A stretch of 44,536 nt of DNA from an uncultured Acetatifactor sp. (GTDB taxonomy: Bacteria > Bacillota > Clostridia > Lachnospirales > Lachnospiraceae): positions 1 through 44,536 of the forward strand of contig CAJUJU010000028.1 in assembly GCA_910586835.1 (NCBI GenBank), written 5' to 3'. The stretch's first letter is position 1; every line of letters begins with the position of its first letter. The notes under the pieces were generated by a model. It was given only the letters and a program-made list of their open reading frames with translations, was not told the DNA's origin and did not search any database. The position numbers and the translations under genes are program-made. Below are positions 7,047 to 14,187 of the stretch, one piece after another.

Positions 7047-7159
7047 ATTACAAGAAAATGATTATCCGCCTTTTAAAGAAAATCGACAACGAGAAGTTTC
7101 TCCGCCGTATCTACATTTCACTCCGGGACTATGTGGGAGAAAGCGAGGGTGTGGCATGA
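7043..7159 (+). CDS. Micro-protein A of a four-member repeated family
   Basis: A 38-residue protein. Its core reads YKKMIIRLLKKIDNEKFLRR followed by IYISLRDYV, matching the pattern Y[KR]xxIxxLLxxxDxxxLxxIYxxIRxxV that recurs in the next two genes and more weakly in the third. The pattern predicts two short amphipathic helices. ATGA overlaps join it to both neighbours, and its last codons (GAGGGTGTGGC) carry the ribosome site of the next gene. It is too short for standard gene finders. Function unknown. Confidence 0.6.
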   Translation: MNYKKMIIRLLKKIDNEKFLRRIYISLRDYVGESEGVA

Positions 7160-7275
7160 AAGAGACATATAAGAACCTTATCATGGAACTTTTGGACGCA
7201 CTGGACGCCAAAGCCTTGCAGAGCATTTACAGCTTCATCCGGGGCATGGTTGCCGGGAAAGGCGGTGCGGCATGA
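7156..7275 (+). CDS. Micro-protein B of the repeated family
   Basis: A 39-residue protein with the core YKNLIMELLDALDAKALQSI then YSFIRGMV, a clear relative of micro-protein A: Y, I, LL, D, L, IY, IR and V fall at the same spacing. The C-terminus GKGGAA is encoded by AAAGGCGGTGCGGCA, which doubles as ribosome site for the next start. It is coupled by ATGA overlaps on both sides. Function unknown. Confidence 0.6.
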   Translation: MKETYKNLIMELLDALDAKALQSIYSFIRGMVAGKGGAA

Positions 7276-7400
7276 CTGAACAAGAATATTACAGAGATCG
7301 TATTGTGGAAATGCTTGCAAAGGTTGACAGTGTAGTGTTTTTACAGCAGATATGGACTATTATCAAGCGGCACATTGAGCGGAGAGGCGGCACGGTATGA
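7272..7400 (+). CDS. Micro-protein C of the repeated family
   Basis: A 42-residue protein with the core YRDRIVEMLAKVDSVVFLQQ then IWTIIKRHI, again keeping the hydrophobic and aspartate positions of micro-proteins A and B, with W for Y. The C-terminus RRGGTV overlaps the ribosome site of the next gene (GGAGAGGCGGCACGGT). ATGA overlaps are present on both sides. Function unknown. Confidence 0.6.
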   Translation: MTEQEYYRDRIVEMLAKVDSVVFLQQIWTIIKRHIERRGGTV

Positions 7401-7594
7401 ATAATAGGGAATCACTAATAAAGTTGATTAACCGTCTCTCTGACACGGCTGTTGAGCGTGTTCGTAGGCTTGCGGAATACCTTTATGTTTATAAGGATGA
7501 AGTGCGGTGCGGAATGAGTGAAGAGTGGAACAAGGAAAACGATAGGCTTGTAAGCGAATATCGGGCAAAATTGGAAAGCGAGGCAGAGGAATAG
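7397..7594 (+). CDS. Micro-protein D, last gene of the chain
   Basis: A 65-residue protein. Residues 4-31 (ESLIKLINRLSDTAVERVRR then LAEYLYVY) are a more distant version of the A-C helical pattern. Residues 33-65 add an acidic helical tail (EEWNKENDRLVSEYRAKLES) that the other copies lack. It starts in an ATGA overlap and is followed, 5 bases after the stop, by a hairpin, so it closes the chain. No function is recognised. Confidence 0.6.
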   Translation: MNNRESLIKLINRLSDTAVERVRRLAEYLYVYKDEVRCGMSEEWNKENDRLVSEYRAKLESEAEE

Positions 7595-7598
7595 GCGA

Positions 7599-7631
7599 TA
7601 GGGGGGCAATGCAAAATGTGTTGTTCCCCTA
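7599..7631 (+). terminator. Hairpin after the small-gene chain
   Basis: TAGGGG (7599-7604) pairs with CCCCTA (7626-7631), extended inward by GCAA/TTGT. There is no T-run after it, so it may be a processing or weak terminator hairpin. Confidence 0.4.
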
Positions 7632-7671
7632 AAATCAAATATTTATAGGCCAGATAGGGAGGTTGTGATTT

Positions 7672-7791
7672 ATGGCAGATTTAAGGGCATTATCTGCTGT
7701 TGTGCGACACAGTCTTCCAAGAGGAATAACCGTTACACAAAACCGTACTAAAGGGTGTCTGTTAGTCGCAGATGCCCTTTTCTTTGCCTAA
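7672..7791 (+). CDS. Possible 39-residue peptide at the island edge
   Basis: ATG at 7672 has a good GGGAGG site 9 bases upstream and opens a 39-codon frame (MADLRALSAVVRHSLPRG...). The last third overlaps a terminator-like hairpin (7751-7779), which is unusual for an intact gene. It may be the remaining N-terminus of a longer element gene cut at the junction, a leader peptide, or a chance frame. No homologous family is recognised. Confidence 0.3.
   Translation: MADLRALSAVVRHSLPRGITVTQNRTKGCLLVADALFFA
7751..7785 (+). terminator. Intrinsic terminator at the island edge
   Basis: AAGGGTGTCTG (7751-7761) pairs with CAGATGCCCTT (7769-7779) with two imperfect positions, followed by TTCTTT. It would end transcripts leaving the island rightward. 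Confidence 0.5.
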
Positions 7792-7794
7792 ACT

Positions 7795-7841
7795 TGTCTA
7801 TTACCCCATGTCTATTACCTGTCTATTACCTGTCTATTATG
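7795..7841. repeat. Four direct copies of TGTCTATTACC
   Basis: Copies at 7795-7805, 7809-7819, 7820-7830 and 7831-7841 (the last with an altered end, TGTCTATTATG). The last three are directly abutting. They lie in the gap between the island and the first chromosomal gene, so they could be protein-binding iterons or part of the junction. Confidence 0.7.
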
Positions 7842-7851
7842 TGTTAAAATT

Positions 7852-7896
7852 CAAGGCTATCGCTGACAACTTGTGTCAACGATAGCCCTTGATTTT
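7852..7896 (-). terminator. Bidirectional terminator downstream of the GGGtGRT gene
   Basis: CAAGGCTATCGCTGACAA pairs with TTGTGTCAACGATAGCCTTG-like sequence ending at 7891 (a long stem with few mismatches). T-rich runs follow on both strands (GATTTT on plus, GAATTTTAAC on minus). It ends the minus-strand chromosomal operon. Confidence 0.75.
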
Positions 7897-7906
7897 ACTG
7901 GATTTC

Positions 7907-8917
7907 TTAGAACTTCCCTTCCTTCGCCGCTTCCTCAATCAGAACAGCCACAGCCACGGTAGCGCCGACCATGGGGTTGTTGCCCATACCGATGAGTCCC
8001 ATCATCTCCACATGCGCGGGAACGGAGGAAGAACCTGCGAACTGCGCGTCGGAGTGCATACGTCCAAGGGTGTCGGTGAAGCCGTAGGATGCAGGGCCTG
8101 CAGCCATGTTGTCGGGATGCAGGGTACGTCCGGTGCCGCCGCCGGAGGCAACGGAGAAGTACTTCTTGCCGGCTTCGTTTCTCTCCTTCTTATAGGTGCC
8201 TGCAACGGGATGCTGGAATCTGGTGGGGTTGGTGGAGTTGCCGGTGATGGATACGTCCACATTCTCCTTCCACATGATGGCAACGCCCTCGGGAACGCTG
8301 TTTGCGCCGTAGCAGTTCACCTTTGCACGAAGCCCCTCAGAGTAAGGGATTCTCTCGATCTCTTTCACGGTGTTGGTGTAGGGATCGTACTCGGTCTCCA
8401 CAAAGGTAAATCCGTTGATGCGGGAAATGATCTTTGCAGCGTCTTTTCCCAGACCGTTCAGAATTACGCGCAGAGGCTTCTGACGAACCTTGTTGGCCTT
8501 CTCCGCAATACCGATAGCGCCCTCTGCTGCGGCAAAGGACTCATGTCCTGCCAGGAAGCAGAAGCAGTCGGTCTCTTCCTCCAGGAGCATCTTGCCCAGA
8601 TTGCCGTGTCCCAGACCAACCTTACGCGTATCTGCAACGGAGCCGGGGATACAGAATGCCTGAAGGCCCTCTCCGATGGCTGCGGCAGCATCTGCAGCCT
8701 TGCGGCAATCCTTTTTGATGGCGATGGCAGCGCCGACAATGTATGCCCAGCAGGCGTTCTCGAAACAGATGGGCTGGATCTTCTTTACCTGCTCGTATAC
8801 GTCAAGGCCTGCGTCCTTGGTGATCTTCTCAGCTTCTTCGATAGAGGAGATACCATAGCTGTTCAGCACAGCGTTGATTTTATCAATACGTCTTTCATAT
8901 GATTCAAATAAAGCCAT
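7907..8917 (-). CDS. GGGtGRT protein
   Basis: A 336-residue soluble protein recognised by its hallmark SGGGTGRTLHP (about residues 258-268) and other glycine-rich blocks (GLGHGNLGKMLLEEETDCF, SGSSSVPAHVEMMGLIGMGN). The family is widespread in anaerobic Clostridia and is named only after this motif; its activity is not established. It lies 25 bases downstream of a NifU-like gene and is almost certainly co-transcribed with it, which hints at work with iron-sulfur clusters or a redox enzyme (inference). A good AGGAGG site precedes the ATG, and a strong terminator follows. Confidence 0.85.
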   Translation of the reverse strand: MALFESYERRIDKINAVLNSYGISSIEEAEKITKDAGLDVYEQVKKIQPICFENACWAYIVGAAIAIKKDCRKAADAAAAIGEGLQAFCIPGSVADTRKVGLGHGNLGKMLLEEETDCFCFLAGHESFAAAEGAIGIAEKANKVRQKPLRVILNGLGKDAAKIISRINGFTFVETEYDPYTNTVKEIERIPYSEGLRAKVNCYGANSVPEGVAIMWKENVDVSITGNSTNPTRFQHPVAGTYKKERNEAGKKYFSVASGGGTGRTLHPDNMAAGPASYGFTDTLGRMHSDAQFAGSSSVPAHVEMMGLIGMGNNPMVGATVAVAVLIEEAAKEGKF

Positions 8918-8942
8918 TTTTCCTGTCCTCCTTTATCTATTC

Positions 8943-9635
8943 TCACTCTTTTCTGGGATCGATGATCTTTACGGCGTCTGCAACGCGGCCATACTGTCCC
9001 TTAGCCTTCTCATACGCCGTGTTGGGATCGTCACCCTTCTTGATGAAGTCGGTCATCTTTCCAAGGCTTACAAACTCATAACCGATGATCTGATCATCCT
9101 TGTCAAGCGCGATGCCGGTCACATAACCCTCTGCCATCTCCAGATAGCGTGGGCCCTTCTTCAGGGTGCCGTACATGGTTCCCACCTGGCTCCTCAGACC
9201 TTTTCCGAGATCCTCAAGTCCTGCGCCGATGGGCAGACCTTCCTCGGAGAAGGCACTCTGGGTACGTCCGTAAACGATCTGCAGGAACAGCTCTCTCATG
9301 GCGGTGTTGATAGCGTCGCACACAAGGTCGGTATTCAGCGCCTCCATAACAGTCAGACCGGGCAGGATCTCAGCAGCCATGGCTGCGGAATGGGTCATGC
9401 CGGAGCAGCCGATGGTCTCTACCAGCGCCTCCTGAATGATACCTTCTTTCACGTTCAAGGTCAGCTTACATGCACCCTGCTGAGGAGCACACCAGCCCAC
9501 GCCGTGTGTCAGGCCGGAAATGTCTTCTACCTTCTTTGCCTGAACCCACTTTGCTTCTTCAGGGATAGGCGCACACCCATGATGCACACCCTGAGCGACT
9601 GTGCACATTTCTTCAACTTCCTTTGAATAGATCAT
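8943..9635 (-). CDS. NifU-like iron-sulfur scaffold-type protein
   Basis: A 230-residue protein resembling the NifU N-terminal/IscU scaffold fold. Cysteines that could hold a cluster are C11, C21, C49 (GVGWCAPQQGAC, with C56) and C77 (IGCSGMTHSAA). The C-terminal part (150-230) is specific to this clostridial branch. It is the first gene of a two-gene operon with the GGGtGRT protein, with AAAGGAG 7 bases before the ATG. Typical partners of a scaffold, a cysteine desulfurase or carrier, are absent here, so it may serve one target or have taken another role. I could not pick a convincing promoter in the upstream gap. Confidence 0.75.
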   Translation of the reverse strand: MIYSKEVEEMCTVAQGVHHGCAPIPEEAKWVQAKKVEDISGLTHGVGWCAPQQGACKLTLNVKEGIIQEALVETIGCSGMTHSAAMAAEILPGLTVMEALNTDLVCDAINTAMRELFLQIVYGRTQSAFSEEGLPIGAGLEDLGKGLRSQVGTMYGTLKKGPRYLEMAEGYVTGIALDKDDQIIGYEFVSLGKMTDFIKKGDDPNTAYEKAKGQYGRVADAVKIIDPRKE

Positions 9636-9759
9636 GTGAAATCTCCTTTCGATTATGTAAGTATTATTTACTCAACTGTTCATTGATAAAATAATATCAT
9701 TCACCAGCTATTCTCTCACATTTACGACAAAAAATCCAGAGGTTTTTGCAAAAAAGGGG

Positions 9760-10698
9760 TCAGATATTAGAAAGGATCAGCTCCATCCTTCCCGACAGCT
9801 CTGCCTGGCGCACCTCGTTTGGAATCAGGAAATGATCGCCCTTCTTAACCGCCCTTCCGTTGAAGATTCCCTCTCCGGCCACAACGGTAGCCAGCATAAA
9901 CGGCGCATCCACCACAAAGCCCATGGCGCCGCTCACAGTTACCTTTGCCACCCGGTAACAGCTGCACCGGTAAAGCTCGTGGATATGATTTTCCGGCAGA
10001 TCCGCCGCAGACTTCACACTGTCCTGCGGGGACTTTGCGGGAACCGTGATCACGTCGATGCTCTGCCGTATGTGGAGCTGTCTGGGCTTTCCGTCGGAAA
10101 GCCTGTCATAGTCGTAGACACGATAGGTGATATCGCTGCTCTGCTGGGTCTCCAGAATCAGAAGCCCCCTCTTGATGGCGTGGACAGTACCCGGGTCAAT
10201 CTGGATAAAATCCCCCTTTTTCACCGGAACTTCCCGGATGAACTCCTGCCAGCGCCCCTGGTGGATCATATCGGAAAGCTCCTCCCTGGTTTTGGCGTTA
10301 TGGCCGATGACAAGGGAAGCTCCCTCGGGACAGTCCAGCACATACCAGCATTCCGTCTTTCCCAGAGAACCGTTTTCATGCTGTCCGGCATAGGTGTCAT
10401 CCGGATGCACCTGGATGCTCAGATCCTCTCTTGCGTCAATGATTTTGACCAGAAGCGGAAACCGGTCGTAATCCACGTTTCCGAATAACTCGGGATGCTC
10501 CTCCCAGAGCGCGGAAAGCTTTTTTCCCGCATATTTTCCGTCCCGCACACATCCCTCCCCGCTGGGATGAGCCGAAATTCCCCAGCATTCACCGATATCC
10601 GTCCCCTCCACGGGGTAACCGAACTCGTCGTGCAGACGGCTGCCTCCCCAGATATTGTGCGTAAACACCGGATTAAAAAAAATAAGCTGCTCTTCCAT
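9760..10698 (-). CDS. manA: Mannose-6-phosphate isomerase, type I
   Basis: A 312-residue zinc enzyme that interconverts mannose 6-phosphate and fructose 6-phosphate. It is the short bacterial form of the cupin family. Zinc ligands are visible: Q96 and H98 in SIQVHPDD, E116 in GKTECWY and H173 in PGTVHAI; an arginine in the later TYRVYDYDR block completes the active site. It is the last gene of the mannan operon, 48 bases after the CE17-like esterase, with GGAGG 9 bases before the ATG. Its place fits the pathway: mannose 1-phosphate released by the GH130 enzymes needs a mutase, then ManA, to reach glycolysis. No mutase is in the window. Confidence 0.92.
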   Translation of the reverse strand: MEEQLIFFNPVFTHNIWGGSRLHDEFGYPVEGTDIGECWGISAHPSGEGCVRDGKYAGKKLSALWEEHPELFGNVDYDRFPLLVKIIDAREDLSIQVHPDDTYAGQHENGSLGKTECWYVLDCPEGASLVIGHNAKTREELSDMIHQGRWQEFIREVPVKKGDFIQIDPGTVHAIKRGLLILETQQSSDITYRVYDYDRLSDGKPRQLHIRQSIDVITVPAKSPQDSVKSAADLPENHIHELYRCSCYRVAKVTVSGAMGFVVDAPFMLATVVAGEGIFNGRAVKKGDHFLIPNEVRQAELSGRMELILSNI

Positions 10699-10746
10699 TT
10701 TCCCTTACCTCCTTTATACTCACCGAATTCCCATGTGCCCTCTTGT

Positions 10747-11877
10747 TCAGCCGGATATGACAGAGACCAGGTAAAAGGGAAGCTTATCCCCCGGATGTGT
10801 CTCTGTCAGGCGGATTTCCACACTGTGTACCCTGTCTTCCCCGTGTTCCAGAATCGTATCCAGCTCCAGCTTGTCACCCCAGGTCTGGTCGAAATTGGCG
10901 TCCAGACGAAAAGGTCTGTCCTCGTCGCCGTCCAGAATCAACTCCGCCACCGGGGCGGGAAGCTGTATGGTCTTCCGGTACTGCACGCCAATACAGCTCC
11001 CCGCCACCTCAAAGCGGATGGAAGCTCCCTTTTCCGAGGCAGTCCAGCCCTTTTTGAAAATGTCCGTGATCTCATCCTGTTCACTGGGATCTGCCGCAAA
11101 GCCCTTCAGCACAGGAGTGCAGTTGTCATTCTGATGGCGGCGGGAATGCTCGTAGGCGTTTTGGGTCAGCGGCTGTTCCTTCCACACTGCCTCCGGCTCC
11201 TTGCAATCTGCCTCCGCCAGAACTCTTTCCAGGAAATCGGTGATCACGGATGCCACCAGCTCATGTCCGGTATCGCTTGGATGCAGTTCATCCGGCGTCA
11301 CCGTCTCATTCTCCAGACGGCCCTCCAGAAGCGCCTGATAAATGCTGCTCCGCATACTGACCGCCGGCAGATCGTAATATCTGGCCACTCTGCCGTGTAC
11401 CCGTTCCGCGCTTGCGCCGTCGTCGTAGCGCATATTATGTACCAGAAGAAGGGCAGGCTTTTTGCTGTCCGTATAAAGCCTGCGGACAAGTCCCTCATAG
11501 GTTTCCATACAGTGCTGATCCGAAGCGTCATTTACCGCATATTCCACAACGATAAAGTCCGGCCGGTACGCCAGCAGATCACTTTCTGCCCTGGCACAGC
11601 CGAACTGAGAGTTGGTTGCACCGATTCCTGCATTCCGGAAGACAAATTCCGCCTGGGGAAAGGCCGTTTTCCACCAGTCGTATACACGTCCTGCATAACA
11701 GAGCTCCGGCCGGGAAGCGCAGAACCCCTGGGTGATGGAGCCTCCCAGAAATCCCAGCGTCAGCCGTTCGCCGCGCCGTGCCCGCCCGAACAGCTCCTTT
11801 ATCCGGGCCAGATTGCCCCGGTTGGTCACGGCGGACTCATAATCCGATTGTAAAAGTCCGTTACATTTCCGATTCAT
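10747..11877 (-). CDS. SGNH acetyl esterase, CE17-like (mannan deacetylation)
   Basis: A 376-residue intracellular SGNH hydrolase without signal peptide. Block I GGSITQG gives nucleophile S47, the AGIGATNS block and YAVND (N116) line the oxyanion hole, and DELHPSDTGH gives D196 and H199. Residues about 230-376 form a beta-rich second domain, as in the CE17 esterase of the Roseburia mannan locus, which carries a CBM35-like module. That enzyme removes 2-O-acetyl groups from manno-oligosaccharides; the same role is inferred here from architecture and operon. The start overlaps the CE2-like gene by 17 bases and has AGGAG 9 bases upstream. Confidence 0.8.
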   Translation of the reverse strand: MNRKCNGLLQSDYESAVTNRGNLARIKELFGRARRGERLTLGFLGGSITQGFCASRPELCYAGRVYDWWKTAFPQAEFVFRNAGIGATNSQFGCARAESDLLAYRPDFIVVEYAVNDASDQHCMETYEGLVRRLYTDSKKPALLLVHNMRYDDGASAERVHGRVARYYDLPAVSMRSSIYQALLEGRLENETVTPDELHPSDTGHELVASVITDFLERVLAEADCKEPEAVWKEQPLTQNAYEHSRRHQNDNCTPVLKGFAADPSEQDEITDIFKKGWTASEKGASIRFEVAGSCIGVQYRKTIQLPAPVAELILDGDEDRPFRLDANFDQTWGDKLELDTILEHGEDRVHSVEIRLTETHPGDKLPFYLVSVISG

Positions 11878-12913
11878 TCCAGATATCTCCTAACGAATTA
11901 AGATAAGTGCTCAGTTCCTTCGCCATCGCTGCCGCCTCGGGAACTCTGACATGTCCCGGCGTGCCGCAGCCGTTTCGGACATAAAGAAAATGATGTACCC
12001 TGGGGCTTGCGATTTCCTCACAGACTCCGGCTACAGCCGTATCCCATGCGGCATCATGGTTCAAAATCGTGGTGGTCAGCACAAAGTGTGCCCGGGGGTA
12101 AAGACGCATCAGTTGTTCAATCCACTCCCGATAACGCCTTTTCCAGTTTTTCGCTTTCTCGCCGGAAGGATCCAGTGCCATGTGGTTTTCCGGGTTTGCA
12201 TCGTTCTGCCCCACGGCGATCACTGCCACATGGGGCTGCCAGCTGCCAAAATCCCAACTTTTGACAGGACAGATTTCCGGATTGTACTCTATTTTGTCGT
12301 AAATGGATTCCATGCCGATATAATCCGGTCCCCGGAACCATCCGGTGCCATCCAAAAGTGCCGCTCCGCCCTGGGCCGTGATATGCAGCTCCGCATCCAG
12401 CAGCCTGGCGGTCATCCAGGAATAGGAGTACCAGCTGTTGGAAAATTCCCCGTCGTGGATCGGATCCTCCTTCCCCACATAATTCAGGGCCTCGGATACC
12501 TCCCCGCAGGAGACACTGTCCCCAAATACCTCTATCCTTCTTGATGGCTTTTCCGAAGGGGGAAGAATCTCTCCGTCCTCCAGCTCAAACCCGTAAAAAG
12601 TAAAAAAGTGGCAGGCATCCATGCGCTTGAACAAAAGCAGCTCATGCTCCCCCTCCGGAAGCCGCTTTCCAAGGAGATAGCTGTGTCTTTCCCCGTCCTG
12701 GGCAAGAAGAAACTTTCTCTGCTCTCCGTCCAGAATGTAACCCAGGTAGTTGGAGGCATAGCTTCTGTGGTTGGCAAGTTCCGCCGAGAGCCCGCTTCCT
12801 CTGAATCTGATTTTGATCCAGCTTCCGGCAAAGGCAAAAACCGGCGCCTTCCTGTCGTCAAAGTCGATTCTGCCGCTGTACTGCAGCAGCCCGTGATCCG
12901 GTGCGATCTTCAT
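11861..12913 (-). CDS. SGNH acetyl esterase, CE2-like
   Basis: A 350-residue enzyme with the CE2 layout: an N-terminal jelly-roll domain (about 1-120), then an SGNH domain with FGDSVSCGE (nucleophile S133), GQND (235-238) and GTPGHVRVPEA (H321). CE2 enzymes work with a Ser-His dyad and remove acetyl groups from mannose residues, mostly 3-, 4- or 6-O. No signal peptide is visible, so it acts in the cytoplasm on imported oligosaccharides. The ATG at 12919 is too close to the GGGAGG site, so the ATG at 12913, 7 bases from it, is chosen. It overlaps the CE17-like gene by 17 bases and probably acts together with it. Confidence 0.82.
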   Translation of the reverse strand: MKIAPDHGLLQYSGRIDFDDRKAPVFAFAGSWIKIRFRGSGLSAELANHRSYASNYLGYILDGEQRKFLLAQDGERHSYLLGKRLPEGEHELLLFKRMDACHFFTFYGFELEDGEILPPSEKPSRRIEVFGDSVSCGEVSEALNYVGKEDPIHDGEFSNSWYSYSWMTARLLDAELHITAQGGAALLDGTGWFRGPDYIGMESIYDKIEYNPEICPVKSWDFGSWQPHVAVIAVGQNDANPENHMALDPSGEKAKNWKRRYREWIEQLMRLYPRAHFVLTTTILNHDAAWDTAVAGVCEEIASPRVHHFLYVRNGCGTPGHVRVPEAAAMAKELSTYLNSLGDIWNESEM

Positions 12914-12999
12914 CTGCATACCTCCCTGTCTTTCCTTTCTCCGGCAGCTCCCGCCCCTGCCTTCCGAAGCCCTGTTCTTCGTTTTCCGGCCATGTGTCT

Positions 13000-14187
13000 C
13001 TACTTTTCTTCGGACTTTAAAAGTTCCAGATTCTCACGGATCAGGTCACAGCGCTGTGCCACGCACTCCACGCTCCGTCCCGGATCCGAAGGGGTTTGGA
13101 ATACATAATCCTTCAACCGGTCAAGGGTGGTGACGGCCACATGCATCCGGGTGTCGGAGGAGGCGTAATACAAAAAGACCTCTTCCCTCTCATTGACCAC
13201 CGCGCCGTTGGTAAACACCACATTGGATACATCTCCAATGCGCTCTTCTCCTCTGGGTCCGATCAGCAGGCCGGAGGGCTCTGCGATAACCCTGGAAGGA
13301 TCCTTCAGATCCGTGGCAAAGGCGTAGATCACATAGCGCAGTCCCGCAGCCGTATTGCGCACGCCGTGGGCAATGTGGATCCAGCCCAGTTCTGTTTTGA
13401 TGGGCACCGCCCCCGCTCCGTTTTTTGCCTCGGTGATGGTGTGATATCTGCGCAGACTGGTCATTTTCTCCTGGTCGATCACTGCGTGGGTGATGTCCTC
13501 ACAGAGACCGAAGCCGATACCGCCTCCGCTTCCCGTCTCAATGAAATCATCCATGGGCCGGGTGTAGAAGGCGTATTTTCCGTCCACAAACTCCGGGTGG
13601 AGCACCACGTTCCGCTGCTGGGGAGAACGCAGGGTGGTCAGATTTTCCAGACGCTCCCAGTGTTCCAGATCCTTTGTACGCACAATTCCGGCAGCGGCCA
13701 CCGCGGCGGAGAGATCGCTGACGGATCTGTCCTTGCTCTCGGAACAGAACACTCCGTAAATATATCCGTCCTCGTGCTGCGTAAGGCGCATGTCATAGAC
13801 ATTGGTCTCCTCCGGACAGGTGTCCTCAAAGAGAATGGGATAATCCCGGAACCGGAATCCGTCCACACCGCTGTCGCTTTCCGCAATGCCGAAGAAGGAT
13901 TTCCTGTCATTTCCTTCAATGCGGGCCACCAGATAATATTTTCCGTTTAAGTAAAGCGCCCCGGAGTTCATCACCGCGTTGACGCCTAGCCGTTCCATGA
14001 AGAAGGGATTGGTCTCCCGGTTCAGATCATATTGCCAGGTCAGCGGAATATGCTGCCTGGTCAGCACAGGATATTCATAACGGTCATAAATACCGTTGTA
14101 AAAGGTTCCGTTTTTCACATTCTTTCTCTTCAGGAACCGCTCCTGCTGTGCCGAAAGTTCATAATATTTCTCATGTATTCTTCCCAT
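13000..14187 (-). CDS. GH130_1 4-O-beta-D-mannosyl-D-glucose phosphorylase
   Basis: A 395-residue GH130 phosphorylase, the usual length for subfamily 1. It cleaves mannosyl-beta-1,4-glucose with phosphate into mannose 1-phosphate and glucose. The five-bladed propeller is evident from repeated W/Y-rich strands, and the catalytic acid is the aspartate in NVYDMRL (residue 132), matching the characterised Bacteroides enzyme. The frame stays open 81 codons further upstream, but GGGAGG 6 bases before 14187 and the family N-terminus (MGRIHEKYYEL) decide the start. The first 17 bases overlap the epimerase gene, whose product supplies the substrate. Confidence 0.9.
   Translation of the reverse strand: MGRIHEKYYELSAQQERFLKRKNVKNGTFYNGIYDRYEYPVLTRQHIPLTWQYDLNRETNPFFMERLGVNAVMNSGALYLNGKYYLVARIEGNDRKSFFGIAESDSGVDGFRFRDYPILFEDTCPEETNVYDMRLTQHEDGYIYGVFCSESKDRSVSDLSAAVAAAGIVRTKDLEHWERLENLTTLRSPQQRNVVLHPEFVDGKYAFYTRPMDDFIETGSGGGIGFGLCEDITHAVIDQEKMTSLRRYHTITEAKNGAGAVPIKTELGWIHIAHGVRNTAAGLRYVIYAFATDLKDPSRVIAEPSGLLIGPRGEERIGDVSNVVFTNGAVVNEREEVFLYYASSDTRMHVAVTTLDRLKDYVFQTPSDPGRSVECVAQRCDLIRENLELLKSEEK

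Larger units (their letters stand above)
1..7850. mobile_element. Genomic island (integrative element or prophage remnant), left end outside window
   Basis: A primase-helicase, several small helix-turn-helix type genes, a tyrosine integrase, a type I toxin-antitoxin locus and a chain of tiny overlapping genes sit together here, and the DNA is visibly richer in A+T than the metabolic genes after 7.9 kb. No capsid, portal, terminase, relaxase or conjugation gene is visible, so prophage, ICE or mobilizable element cannot be told apart. The right limit is inferred from terminators and an 11-bp repeat cluster just before the first chromosomal gene; no attachment-site pair was found because the left end is missing. 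Confidence 0.65.

Noticed and set aside
7795..7841. CRISPR-like repeats
   Set aside because: The 11-bp units abut directly without spacers, far too short for a CRISPR array; no cas genes.
7889..8902. 337-codon plus-strand frame
   Set aside because: Exact antisense of the GGGtGRT gene, whose family motifs are unmistakable.
10495..11853. Long antisense frames over the mannan operon (also 13096-13950 and 14297-15460)
   Set aside because: They mirror conserved enzyme genes on the minus strand; long shadow frames are common at this base composition.
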